The notes below the pieces were generated by a model that saw only the letters and a program-made list of their open reading frames with translations, was not told the origin of the DNA and made no database searches. Of a stretch of 35,461 bases of DNA, positions 23,275-31,822 are shown piece by piece. The position numbers were made by a program, and so were the translations under genes. Position 1 is the first letter of the stretch, and every line of letters starts with the position of its first letter. This DNA comes from Bacteroidota bacterium (GTDB lineage Bacteria; Bacteroidota; Bacteroidia; Chitinophagales; Saprospiraceae), in contig JAAAOU010000468.1 in the NCBI GenBank assembly GCA_009908745.1, positions 1 to 35,461 on the forward strand, read 5' to 3'.

Positions 23275-26200
23275 TTATCCTTTCAGTTGATCCAGGCGAT
23301 TGCGGTAGATGAATTTGGGCGTGGAGTTATACAGCTTTTCGTAGAGCCGCAGCGCATGCTGTTGGTAAGCGGTTTCCTGCGGATGGACCAACTGTAGTTC
23401 GTAGTAAATGGCGGCCAGGTTATCTTCCTCCTCCGTAGTGTCGAGCAAAGCGTTGAGGATGTGCAGCGCGCCGGCTTCGTCATCGTGCGCGTGATGCTGC
23501 TTGGCGGCGAGCATTTGTGCCTCAAATATCAGGTCAGGGTTGCCGAGCTCTTCGGCAATGCCCAATACTTCCTCTACTACCTTTTCCAAAGCCGCCAGGT
23601 CTTGTATAGCCAACAAAACCAAACCTTTTTCCACTAAGCTGCTGCCGAGCACCAATTTGTTGTTGATGCGGCGCGTGACTTCAATGGCACGGTCGTAGTA
23701 GTGCAATGAGCGCTTGTACTCCTCCATCAAATAGAATACGTCGCCCAGGGTATTCAGGGCTTTGGCGATCCCCTTTTGATACCCCAGCTCTTCGCAGAGC
23801 ATCAAGTTTTTTTGCAGGTATTCAATAGCTTTGTTGAAATGCCCTTCAATGCTGTGCAGCTCACCGATCAGGCCGAGGGCGATAGCTGTCCCCTGCTTGT
23901 CGCCTAGCTCCTCGCACAATTCCAAGTCGCGCTGAAAGTTCTCCATTGCCCGGTGGTAATCGCCTTTGCGCTCGTACACACTGCCAATACAGCCGATAGC
24001 GATGGACGTCAGCAGTTTGTTACCCAGTTCTTCGCTCAGGTCCAGCCCTTTCTGGTAGCTTTCCAAAGCCGCGTCGTAGTCGCCTTTTTCAAAGTAAACG
24101 ATGCCTAGGTTGGTGTAGAGGTTGGCCATGCCCTGCTTGTCGTTGCTACGCTCGCTGACTTTCAGTTGGAGCCGTTGCGACTTGATCCCCTCATCGTAGT
24201 CGCCCTGATTCATGTAGGTCAGCCCCAGGTTGGAGGCCACCTGCGCGCGGCTGCTCGGGTCTATGCTATCGTCTTCGATGTCCAAGCTTTGCCGGAAGTA
24301 AGCTTTAGCCTCATCGTACTTCCCTTGCCGGAAATAGAGATTGCCGAGGCTGCCGTAGACCCGTGCCAACCCGCCCTGATCGTCCACCGACTCAAACAGC
24401 CCGGCGGCGATCTGCAGGTAATTCATGGCTTCTTGGTAGTCGCCCTTGAGCAGCAGCAGCCCGCCCAAGCTGTTGTTGGCTTGGCCCAGCAGCAGCACAT
24501 CGCGTGACTGCTTGGCGATGGCCAGTGCTTTTTCGTAAGCCGTTTGGCACTCCTCCCAGTTGCCGATGAGTTCCAATACCTTGCCTTTATTGAGATAGGT
24601 ATGGATTTGGTCGGCGGTGTCTTTTTGCTGGCCCAGTTTTTTCAGCAGCTTTTCGTAGTAGTCCAGCGCCTGCTGATTTTGGTAGTTGCTGCGGGCGTAA
24701 TCAGCCGCTTTTTGCAGGTATTCACAGGTCTTGTCAAATACGCCAGCCTGTTCGTAGTGGAAGGCCAGGTCGACGTAGCGTTCTTCGATATTGTTGCCGT
24801 ACAGCCGCTCGATGGCTTCCGCGATCAGGCGGTGCAATTGCTCCAGCCGGGCCCGCAGTTGCATGCTGTATACCGCTTCCCGCAGCAGGGAGTGCCGGAA
24901 AATGTAGCGCAATTCGTTCATCGCGTGCCATATCTGCCCCTCTTCGGCGTGTTTGATCTGCTCTTTCAGCAAGTGGGAAGCCTTGCCGTTCTGTTCATTG
25001 AATTCTGCTTGTTGCTTCATCACCTCCGACAAGATCGGCACTTCAAATTCCCGGCCGATCACCGCCGCCGCCTTTACGGTTTCCTTCACCATGTCCGACA
25101 GGCGGTCGATGCGGGCGGTGAGAATCGTATTGATGGAACTCGACAGCTGAATATCTTTGTCCTTCATCGTCCACTCCCCGTTTTCCTTGTCCAGCAAATG
25201 CCGCTCGGAGAAGTACTCCAAAATCTGCTCTAGGTAAAAGGGGTTGCTGTTGGAGGTGCGCAGCAGCATCTCGAAAAAGCCCTTACTCAGCGAGCCGCCC
25301 AGCCGCAATTCCGCAAACTCCCGCACGGCTTCCGGGCTGAGGGTATTGAGGTCAATTTCGAGCACCGGCAAGGTTTGCTCCTCTTCTACCATGCCGTTGA
25401 GAATAGGCGGCTTGGTGCCATCGTCCAGATAACGGGAGGTGATGACCATAAAGATGGGGAAACGCTCCATTTGCCGGACAAACTCCGAGAGCAGTTCCCG
25501 GCTGTTGTCATCTACCCAGTGCCCGTCTTCCAACTCCAGCACCATAGGCTGAATGAGGGACTCGGCGACGAGCAGGTTGATAATGGAAGACAGCGTATTT
25601 TGGTAACGCCCCTTGGCATCCAGCAAATCCCAGATGGAATCTTGGTACTCGAGGCCGATCAGCGCCGCTAGTATGGTCTTGGTCCGCACCAGTTCCCGGC
25701 GTACAGATTTGGCCTCGACGTTATTGACGGCGTCCAACTCTTCTACCAACTGCTGATAGCGCTCCTCGAAGTGCTGCAGATTGGCCAGGGGGGTGCTTTC
25801 CGGGTATTGCTCAAAGTAGTTTTTGAGGAAATAGATGAAAGGGTTGAACGGCTTGCGCAAAATCTGATCGGCCTGGCAGGTGTGCCATTGTACGAGCTTT
25901 TCGCCGTAGAGCACATCTTTGAGCTCGTATACCAGCCGCGTTTTGCCGACTCCAGCCTCACCGTATACATAGGCGATACCTGCGGGCCGCTCATCAAATA
26001 TAGGCTCTGCAAAAGCAATGAGTTTTTTAAGCTCTTGTTCCCGCCCTACCATCGCGCTAATGTAGGTCGGCCGGGTTTCGTAATTGCGCCCGATCAGCTT
26101 GTAGGTCGGTACGTTGCCCTTGATGCCCTTGTACTGTATGTCGCCACGGTGCTGAAAATTGAAGTGGCGGTTTTTCTGTATGTCGCTGTCTACCAGCACC

Positions 26201-27300
26201 TCGCCCCAGTTGGCGTACGTCATCAGCCGGGCCGCCAGGTTGACGCGGTTGCCCACAGCAGCGTACTGACAGCGTTCCTGCCCGCCGACGATGCCGGTGT
26301 AAGCCGTTCCCACAGTGATCCCTACGCGGTACTGCAGCTTGCTTTCCATCTGTAATTCCCGCAAGCTTTCGCGCAGGGTAAAGGTAAATTCCAAAGCCCG
26401 GTCGCTGTTGTTTTCAAACGACACCGGCGCGCCGAAAAAGCCGACCATCACGCCGCCTTTGTCGCCAAAGTCCACCTCCTTGAAATAACCGGAAAAGCTA
26501 TCGATTTGCTCCAGCACTACGGAGGCGAAGCGGTCGAGCTGCTCGTGGCTGTCCACTCCACGGAACGACAGGAAGATCGAGATAACGGTACGGAATTCCC
26601 CCTCTTGATTGTAGTTGGCTACTGCTTGCGGCAGGAACTTCAGCACCACCTCCTCGTCCAGCGGTGCCATATCTTTCACTGCCGGCGCTTCGGCCTGCCC
26701 TTCCGGGAGCAAGCCCCAGACCTTGTAGTAGCCGTCCTCTAGTTTTTTGATGTAAAAACCTTCCTCTTTGAGCAGCTGGCACAGCGCCTCGTCAATGACG
26801 ATATCCTGATCCTGCGCTTTCGTTTGGCATTCGGCGCAGTTGTCAATCGGCACGCCCCGGAAGTAAAAGGCTTTGTGGCTTGGTTTTCCGACAACGCCCC
26901 ACTCCACCTCGCCAAAGGAGAGCCCAAACTTGATGCCGATGGTAAAATTGCCAAAGCGGAACTCCCGCCGGCTGAACAGCTCCCGGGCCAGCATAGCGAC
27001 TTGCACGATGTCCCGCCCTTTTTCGGCTGACTGTTCGGCCGGGAACACCGCCGTGAAAGCATCGCCGGCGTAGTAGGGTATGAACCCGCCGTTGTTGTAG
27101 ACGAGGCTCACCAAAGGTTCGAATATCTCGTTGAGCACGTTGGTCAGCTGCTCGGCACCACGGCTCCCTTCCCGCATGAGGGCCTGCGTCAGGGGGGTGA
27201 AGCCGGACAGGTCTACGAAAAGGGTGTATGCTTTTACATGCCCGTGGCTTTGGCCTTTCAGGTATTGCTCTTGGATGTAGTGTGGAATAAGGTTCTTCAC
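23275..27300 (-). CDS. Soluble adenylyl cyclase-like protein: two class III cyclase domains, AAA ATPase, TPRs
   Basis: A 1341-residue cytosolic protein with the layout of animal soluble adenylyl cyclase. C1 (about 22-200) has both metal aspartates, FVDLSGFT (Asp30) and YYAGDAF (Asp80), but lacks a transition-state Asn/Arg. C2 (about 235-405) has lost the first aspartate (FLSFRGVD) yet keeps VNLAARL (Asn354, Arg358) and Lys274. The halves therefore complement each other to form one active site, as in sAC. A AAA/STAND-like ATPase follows (about 415-830): Walker A GEAGVGKT (Lys453), Walker B-like MVLELEDGHW (586-595). From about 860 to 1290 there are at least eight 40-residue TPRs, for example DYDAALESYQKGLDLSEELG. 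TPRs and ATPase likely sense or gate the cyclase. The product nucleotide is unproven. Lies 202 bases downstream of the TIR gene on the same strand. Confidence 0.92.
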   Translation of the reverse strand: MKNLIPHYIQEQYLKGQSHGHVKAYTLFVDLSGFTPLTQALMREGSRGAEQLTNVLNEIFEPLVSLVYNNGGFIPYYAGDAFTAVFPAEQSAEKGRDIVQVAMLARELFSRREFRFGNFTIGIKFGLSFGEVEWGVVGKPSHKAFYFRGVPIDNCAECQTKAQDQDIVIDEALCQLLKEEGFYIKKLEDGYYKVWGLLPEGQAEAPAVKDMAPLDEEVVLKFLPQAVANYNQEGEFRTVISIFLSFRGVDSHEQLDRFASVVLEQIDSFSGYFKEVDFGDKGGVMVGFFGAPVSFENNSDRALEFTFTLRESLRELQMESKLQYRVGITVGTAYTGIVGGQERCQYAAVGNRVNLAARLMTYANWGEVLVDSDIQKNRHFNFQHRGDIQYKGIKGNVPTYKLIGRNYETRPTYISAMVGREQELKKLIAFAEPIFDERPAGIAYVYGEAGVGKTRLVYELKDVLYGEKLVQWHTCQADQILRKPFNPFIYFLKNYFEQYPESTPLANLQHFEERYQQLVEELDAVNNVEAKSVRRELVRTKTILAALIGLEYQDSIWDLLDAKGRYQNTLSSIINLLVAESLIQPMVLELEDGHWVDDNSRELLSEFVRQMERFPIFMVITSRYLDDGTKPPILNGMVEEEQTLPVLEIDLNTLSPEAVREFAELRLGGSLSKGFFEMLLRTSNSNPFYLEQILEYFSERHLLDKENGEWTMKDKDIQLSSSINTILTARIDRLSDMVKETVKAAAVIGREFEVPILSEVMKQQAEFNEQNGKASHLLKEQIKHAEEGQIWHAMNELRYIFRHSLLREAVYSMQLRARLEQLHRLIAEAIERLYGNNIEERYVDLAFHYEQAGVFDKTCEYLQKAADYARSNYQNQQALDYYEKLLKKLGQQKDTADQIHTYLNKGKVLELIGNWEECQTAYEKALAIAKQSRDVLLLGQANNSLGGLLLLKGDYQEAMNYLQIAAGLFESVDDQGGLARVYGSLGNLYFRQGKYDEAKAYFRQSLDIEDDSIDPSSRAQVASNLGLTYMNQGDYDEGIKSQRLQLKVSERSNDKQGMANLYTNLGIVYFEKGDYDAALESYQKGLDLSEELGNKLLTSIAIGCIGSVYERKGDYHRAMENFQRDLELCEELGDKQGTAIALGLIGELHSIEGHFNKAIEYLQKNLMLCEELGYQKGIAKALNTLGDVFYLMEEYKRSLHYYDRAIEVTRRINNKLVLGSSLVEKGLVLLAIQDLAALEKVVEEVLGIAEELGNPDLIFEAQMLAAKQHHAHDDEAGALHILNALLDTTEEEDNLAAIYYELQLVHPQETAYQQHALRLYEKLYNSTPKFIYRNRLDQLKG

Positions 27301-27502
27301 AGATCGTTGTCCTCGTTCTGTATGATTAAGGGGGTTAAATTACAAATTTTTGCGTCGGGTTGCGGCAATTGATCGTTTTCAATCAGCAGCGCGGACTCGT
27401 TGTCAAGGCTTTTTCGGCACATAAGGTGGAGCGTGCATCCTGCACATTAACGCGGCAAGGGGCAAAAAATTACACCCTGCCCCGCAGCTTCTTGCCATTT
27501 GC
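27301..27502. other. Gap between the TIR gene and the cyclase gene
   Basis: 202 bases with several inverted repeats: GGCAA-GGGGCA ... TGCCCC ... TTGCC (27454-27495, two nested arms) and GTGCA-TCC-TGCAC (27433-27445). None is followed by a T-run on the minus strand, so a terminator is not shown. Closer to the cyclase start the minus strand has TTGC, 21 bases, TAATTTAA, a weak promoter candidate. Cotranscription and a separate cyclase promoter are both possible. Confidence 0.4.
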
Positions 27503-28600
27503 CTAATCCATTTCCGTAAGCAGCCCCAGCAACTCCTCGTTGAGCTTATTGTGGCGCACCTCAAGCTCGGCGGGCATGGCAGTGGCATTGAGCCGGTCAT
27601 CTTTGAGGGCTTTCCAGCGTTGTTCCAGCAGCAGGGCACGTTTGAAAAAAGCCGGCTGCCGCTCCGTGATGCTGATCAGCTCTTGAATGAGCCGCTCGGT
27701 CTTGCCGTCCCGGAATAATTGAATAAGGACGTCGGTGTCATAATCGAAGCCCTCGTGCTGCCCGGGGCGGGGCGGCGGCGTGGCTTCGGAGACCGCATCC
27801 TCGGTGTAATCGAGTTGATCCCGTATGGTATCGACAAGCTGGCCGAGCTCGCGGCTGATGCCCGCGAAGGCTTCGTCCTCGCTGTCCCAAGACGTGATAG
27901 GCTGCCCACTACGAGGCAGCGCTTGCAACTGGCCGATCGGCAGCTGCTCTAAATGGGCGGTAGGCGCGTACAAAATGGGGACCAAAGCCAAGCGCTGCTG
28001 TTGCTGCCGGGTATACGCTCGCTGCTGCAGCTCTAGGCATTCAGCGGAAGCTACAAACTCCCGGCTGATTAAGGGGAGCACAATCTCTGCTTGCGACAAG
28101 GCTTGCTGCAAGGCTTTTTCGCGCTGCCCATGCGCCACTTGGTGCTGCCCAAATACTTCTACGCGCTTGAGGTGGCGGAGCAGGGCCATGCTTTTGACCA
28201 ATTCATTCATGCCCGATTCGTCAGCCGCAGCGTGTAAGATCATCAGGTTCACCGGGCCTTGCCCGCGCGCACTGCCGAAAGGTGGGTCGTAATGGGCAGC
28301 ATTCGCCGATACAGCACCGGTTTCGTCTTCTGAGACTAGCAGTCGTTCTTCGATAGCGTCTGCCAGCTTGAGCAGTTGGCGCTTGAGGCGATTGCGGCGT
28401 TCCCGAAGCGCGGTGTCGTTGCCTAGTTCCAGTTCCTCCCGCTCAATCGCGAGGAGTTCCGACTTTTGCATACTGACTGCCGTAAGGTAAGTTTCGCTGT
28501 AAGTCTTTGCCAGCGCCCGCAGCGCTTCGATAGCGGGGCCGAGTTCGCCAGCTTCAATTTGCTGCCGGATTGCGCTAACCCTGGAGTCTGCTGAGGCCAT
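27503..28600 (-). CDS. TIR domain protein flanked by effector-associated-like helical domains
   Basis: A 365-residue cytosolic protein with three parts. Residues 1-88 are a helical domain resembling effector-associated domain 11 (IRQQIEAGELGPAIEAL ... ERRNRLKRQLLKLADAIEE). Residues about 116-258 are a TIR domain: VNLMILHAAAD, then the helix/strand run to IVLPLISREFVASAEC (173-188), VPILYAPTAHLEQLPIG, LQALPRSGQPITSWDSEDEAF, a pattern common in bacterial conflict-type TIRs. Residues about 286-365 are a second EAD11-like domain (VLIQLFRDGKTERLIQEL ... RHNKLNEELLGLLTEMD). TIR domains cleave NAD or act as adaptors; EADs recruit partners. The usual catalytic Glu is not obvious: Glu190 is two residues past Cys188, and the position four past it is Gln192. 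Upstream of, and on the same strand as, the cyclase. The domain calls are by eye. Confidence 0.78.
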   Translation of the reverse strand: MASADSRVSAIRQQIEAGELGPAIEALRALAKTYSETYLTAVSMQKSELLAIEREELELGNDTALRERRNRLKRQLLKLADAIEERLLVSEDETGAVSANAAHYDPPFGSARGQGPVNLMILHAAADESGMNELVKSMALLRHLKRVEVFGQHQVAHGQREKALQQALSQAEIVLPLISREFVASAECLELQQRAYTRQQQQRLALVPILYAPTAHLEQLPIGQLQALPRSGQPITSWDSEDEAFAGISRELGQLVDTIRDQLDYTEDAVSEATPPPRPGQHEGFDYDTDVLIQLFRDGKTERLIQELISITERQPAFFKRALLLEQRWKALKDDRLNATAMPAELEVRHNKLNEELLGLLTEMD

Positions 28601-28783
28601 AGTGTAAATGCGTTTGCGGTAAAAGTATCGAATTTTTGATCGCCCGGCTCAGAATGTGTATTTTTCTTGCGGAATTGCCATGCCCGCTCTCCGCCGGGTC
28701 ACCTATTAGGCAAAACCGCCGCCTCTCGAAGGGCGTTTAACAATAGTAGGTTACCTGATTCCACTTCACCAACTGATTGCCGT

Positions 28784-29605
28784 ATGCAAAAATTGCTCAT
28801 CGCCGTCGACTTTTCCCCTGCTTCCCGCAATGCCTACGAGTACGCCGCCTGGCTGAGCCTGGAACTAAGTGCGGAGGTCCACTTGGTATTTGTCAACAAA
28901 GCGGTTCAGGCAGAAACCACACTGCCCGAAAAGGCCCGCCGGGAAATGGTCACCCGAGAAAACCTGGAATACGAGCAACGCCTCCGCCGCCTGGCCACCG
29001 CTTACCCCGACCAATCGCCGGAGGAGTGGTCGAAGCTGCAGCTTCAGTCGCTGATGGTGCGCAATGGCCCAGTGGCAACGACCTTGGCCGAGACCGCAGT
29101 GGAAGTTGGAGCCGACTTGCTCGTCGTTGGTGTTCGCGAAAAGCACCAACTGCAAGAATACCTCTTTGGCAGCGTCAGCACCCACCTTGCGAGCAGGGTG
29201 CCCTGCCCCCTGTTGATCGTCCCGGAACACGCCCAGTACGAAGCAGTCAAAAACATTGCTTTTGCCGTGGATATTACGCTGGACGAGCAATTGATCCTCC
29301 CGCAGCTCCGGGCATTCGCAGCACCATTGGGCGCCGAAGTCCTGCCCTTCTTTGTGAATATGCTCCCGGAAGAGCAAGACAAGATCAAAGTAGAACGCCT
29401 GAACGCCGAAGGACAACGCATCGACATGGTGCGGGACGAACGGGTCAGCAGCGGTATCAACTACTACCTCGAGCACTTCCCCTGCCAAATGCTAGCGATG
29501 TACTTGCCCAAGCGGGCGTTTCCGGACAATTTACTGCGGAGGAACTTGGTTAAGCGCACGGCTTGGCGGAGCCCGTTGCCGTTTTTGGTGTTTCGGGAGC
29601 AGTAG
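28784..29605 (+). CDS. Universal stress protein, tandem UspA domains
   Basis: A 273-residue cytosolic protein with two UspA-type domains. Domain 1 (1-148) starts MQKLLIAVDFSPASRNAYEYA, typical of the family, and ends VPCPLLIVPE with a nucleotide-binding type loop (VVGVREKHQLQEYLFGS.ST). Domain 2 (about 155-273) is more divergent, starting KNIAFAVDITLDE, and its ATP loop is not recognisable. Tandem Usp proteins respond to stress or starvation; the ligand is unknown. Start chosen at 28784, because the 39 further upstream codons of the open frame show no family similarity. The 183 bases to the divergent TIR gene contain only weak promoter-like boxes. Followed by the tandem repeat region. Confidence 0.9.
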   Translation: MQKLLIAVDFSPASRNAYEYAAWLSLELSAEVHLVFVNKAVQAETTLPEKARREMVTRENLEYEQRLRRLATAYPDQSPEEWSKLQLQSLMVRNGPVATTLAETAVEVGADLLVVGVREKHQLQEYLFGSVSTHLASRVPCPLLIVPEHAQYEAVKNIAFAVDITLDEQLILPQLRAFAAPLGAEVLPFFVNMLPEEQDKIKVERLNAEGQRIDMVRDERVSSGINYYLEHFPCQMLAMYLPKRAFPDNLLRRNLVKRTAWRSPLPFLVFREQ

Positions 29606-29619
29606 GGTAAACCTTTCAC

Positions 29620-29750
29620 CCCTTCAACCTTCCGTGCCCGCCGTTGAAAAGTTCTAAGGTTGTAAAGTTGTAAAGTTGCTGGCCGTCAAGCCAACCCTGA
29701 AGGACTCCACTCCCTGCGGTCGTTCCGCCTTCAGGGTAAACCCTTCAACC
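29620..29750. repeat. Tandem 131-bp repeat, copy 1
   Basis: First of two direct copies with a period of 147 bases. Contains AAAGTTGTAAAGTTG, then a perfect inverted repeat ACCCTGAAGG (29694-29703) / CCTTCAGGGT (29728-29737), and ends in CCTTCAACC. The purine-rich front and pyrimidine-rich end (CAACCTTTCAACC) are complementary, so the unit can fold into a long hairpin. The copies differ at the TC/CT in CCGTCAAG versus CCGCTAAG. Confidence 0.9.
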
Positions 29751-29766
29751 CTTCCCAACCTTTCAA

Positions 29767-29897
29767 CCCTTCAACCTTCCGTGCCCGCCGTTGAAAAGTT
29801 CTAAGGTTGTAAAGTTGTAAAGTTGCTGGCCGCTAAGCCAACCCTGAAGGACTCCACTCCCTGCGGTCGTTCCGCCTTCAGGGTAAACCCTTCAACC
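29767..29897. repeat. Tandem 131-bp repeat, copy 2
   Basis: Second copy, offset exactly 147 bases from copy 1, with the inverted repeat at 29841-29850 / 29875-29884. The block 29606-29924 separates the converging USP and acyl-CoA ligase genes and contains no gene. It may act as a two-way terminator or be a spreading intergenic element. Confidence 0.9.
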
Positions 29898-29924
29898 TTT
29901 CAACCTTTCCAACCCTCCAAACCT

Positions 29925-31595
29925 TTACCCCTTAGCCTCCTCCCGCAGTTCACGGCGCAATATCTTACCCACATTCGTCTTGGGCAGCTCTTTGCGGAAC
30001 TCAATATGCTTCGGCACTTTGTAACCCGTCAGTTCGCCCCGGCAGTATTCGATCAATTCTTTCTCCTTCAAGGATTTGTCGCGGCGTACTACGAATAGCT
30101 TGACCACCTCGCCCGACTTTTCATCTTCCACACCTACCGCAGCACATTCTAGCACTTTAGGGTGGGCAGCAGCCACTTCCTCGACTTCATTGGGGTAGAC
30201 GTTGAAGCCCGAGACCAGGATCATGTCTTTCTTGCGGTCTACGATGCGCATGAAGCCGTCTTCGTCTATCGTAGCCACGTCGCCCGTACACAGCCAACCG
30301 TCTACTACCGTTTTCTTGGTGTCTTCCGGCCGGTTGTAATAGCCTTTCATCACCTGCGGGCCTTTCACTTGCAGTTCCCCCGGCTGATTGTACGCCAGGA
30401 CGTTGCCCTGCCGGTCGACGATGCGGACATCCGTAGAAGAAACCGGCAAGCCGATCGTGCCGATGCGCCCCGTATCATCTAAAGGGTTGACGCTTACGAC
30501 CGGGGAGGACTCCGTCATGCCGTAGCCTTCTGACAACGGGCAGCCCGTGGCTTTCTGCCAAGCTTCCGCCACTGAGCGCTGTACGGCCATACCGCCGCCG
30601 ACGGTCACTTTCAGGTGGCTGAAATCTACCGAGCTGAAGTCCTTGTGGTTGACCAAAGCGTTGAAAAGCGTATTCACGCCCGTTACCAGTGAGATCGGAT
30701 AGTCCTTCATAGCTTTTATGACGGAGTCGAGGTCGCGGGCGTTGGTCACTAGCACATTCGTCGTGCCGAAGCTCATCAGGGCCAGGCAATTGACGGAAAA
30801 GGCGAAGATGTGGTAAAGCGGCAGCGGGTTGAGCGCTACCTCATCGGCTTCTTTCAGGAAAGGCCCCATCCAGGCCCGTATCTGCAGCATGTTGGCGACG
30901 AGGTTGCGGTTGGTCAGCATGGCCCCCTTGGCTACGCCGGTAGTGCCGCCGGTGTACTGGTGCAAAATAACGTCATCGGGCTCCCCTTTGTGCTCCTGCA
31001 GGGAGAAGCGCTTACCTTGCTTGAGTGCGTCCGAGAAGGTCACCGTATTGGGAATGCTGTAGGACGGCACCATTTTCTTGACATTACGCACCACAAAATT
31101 GACGATGTGCTTTTTGGGGAACCCCAACATCTCGCCTATGCTAGTGGTGATGATAGCCTGGATATTGGTGTCGCCTAGTATTTTTTGCAGGTTGGCGGCA
31201 AAATTCTCCGCTATGACGATGGCTTTCACATCCGAATCTGTAAACTGATGGCGCATCTCCCGCGGCGTGTACAGCGGGTTGGTATTGACGACGATCAGGC
31301 CCGCCCGCAGCGCGCCGAACAAAGCGACGGGGTACTGCAGCAAGTTGGGCATCATCAAAGCGATGCGGTCGCCGGGCTGCAGGCCGCGAGAATGCAAGTA
31401 GGCCCCGAAAGCCCTGGATTTTTTGTCGATTTGCGTAAAGCTCAGTTCCTTGCCCATACAGGAGAACGCCGTGCGGCTCCCGTACTTCTTGAAGGTGTCG
31501 TTGAACATATCGACTAGCGTCGGATATTCGTCAGGGTTGATGTTGGCTGGAATACCGCTGGGGTAATTCTTGAGCCAAGGCCTTTGATCACTCAT
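29925..31595 (-). CDS. fadD: Long-chain fatty acid-CoA ligase
   Basis: A 556-residue ANL-superfamily enzyme that activates long-chain fatty acids with ATP to acyl-AMP and then acyl-CoA, for beta-oxidation or lipid synthesis. P-loop YTGGTTGVAKGA (214-225), LPLYHIFAFS (A5-like), YGMTESSP (A5), GDVATIDEDGFMRIVDRKKDMIL (A7/A8) and the acyl-adenylation Lys544 in PKTNVGKILRRE are all in place. Length and the DxR/KDMI arrangement match FadD rather than acetyl-CoA synthetase. Peripheral membrane attachment is expected from the family. Converges on the USP gene across the repeat block. Confidence 0.94.
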   Translation of the reverse strand: MSDQRPWLKNYPSGIPANINPDEYPTLVDMFNDTFKKYGSRTAFSCMGKELSFTQIDKKSRAFGAYLHSRGLQPGDRIALMMPNLLQYPVALFGALRAGLIVVNTNPLYTPREMRHQFTDSDVKAIVIAENFAANLQKILGDTNIQAIITTSIGEMLGFPKKHIVNFVVRNVKKMVPSYSIPNTVTFSDALKQGKRFSLQEHKGEPDDVILHQYTGGTTGVAKGAMLTNRNLVANMLQIRAWMGPFLKEADEVALNPLPLYHIFAFSVNCLALMSFGTTNVLVTNARDLDSVIKAMKDYPISLVTGVNTLFNALVNHKDFSSVDFSHLKVTVGGGMAVQRSVAEAWQKATGCPLSEGYGMTESSPVVSVNPLDDTGRIGTIGLPVSSTDVRIVDRQGNVLAYNQPGELQVKGPQVMKGYYNRPEDTKKTVVDGWLCTGDVATIDEDGFMRIVDRKKDMILVSGFNVYPNEVEEVAAAHPKVLECAAVGVEDEKSGEVVKLFVVRRDKSLKEKELIEYCRGELTGYKVPKHIEFRKELPKTNVGKILRRELREEAKG

Positions 31596-31791
31596 AATAC
31601 TGGTCGTATCTGGTTTTACGTTTATTAACTATACAGCCAAAGTACAAACTTTATCGGCAATTTTGCCCTGCTGCCCCCATGAATCCGCGAGCGGCAGCGT
31701 ACCGTGGCGTAAGGAAAATACAATTGCTGCGGAATTTTGTTCCCCAGCTCCCTGCCTGCCGCACTTAACCACATAAAAGGCCAGCTTCGCC

Positions 31792-31822
31792 TTTACATTG
31801 CTGAATATTTGCCGTACCTTTG
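31792..31822 (+). promoter_or_regulatory. Promoter of rpsA
   Basis: Perfect -7 box TACCTTTG (31815-31822) with TTTA (31792-31795) 19 bases upstream as a -33-like element. The transcript would start near 31829, giving an 88-base leader before the S1 start at 31917. The 321-base gap 31596-31916 otherwise holds a weak minus-strand -7-like box (TACTTTGG, 31644-31637) for the acyl-CoA ligase, and no gene. Confidence 0.6.

Noticed and set aside
27454-27495. Terminator between the TIR and cyclase genes
   Set aside because: The GGGGCA/TGCCCC stem lacks a T-run on the minus strand.
27403-27639. 78-codon minus-strand frame between the TIR and cyclase genes
   Set aside because: It mostly overlaps the TIR gene's end in another frame and has no plausible composition.
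28667-28783. In-frame 39-codon upstream extension of the USP gene
   Set aside because: The Usp family normally starts with a short M-x-K-LLIAVDFS, which is at 28784.
29606-29924. CRISPR-like array
   Set aside because: Only two copies of a 131-bp unit with a 16-bp gap and no short repeats with unique spacers or cas genes.
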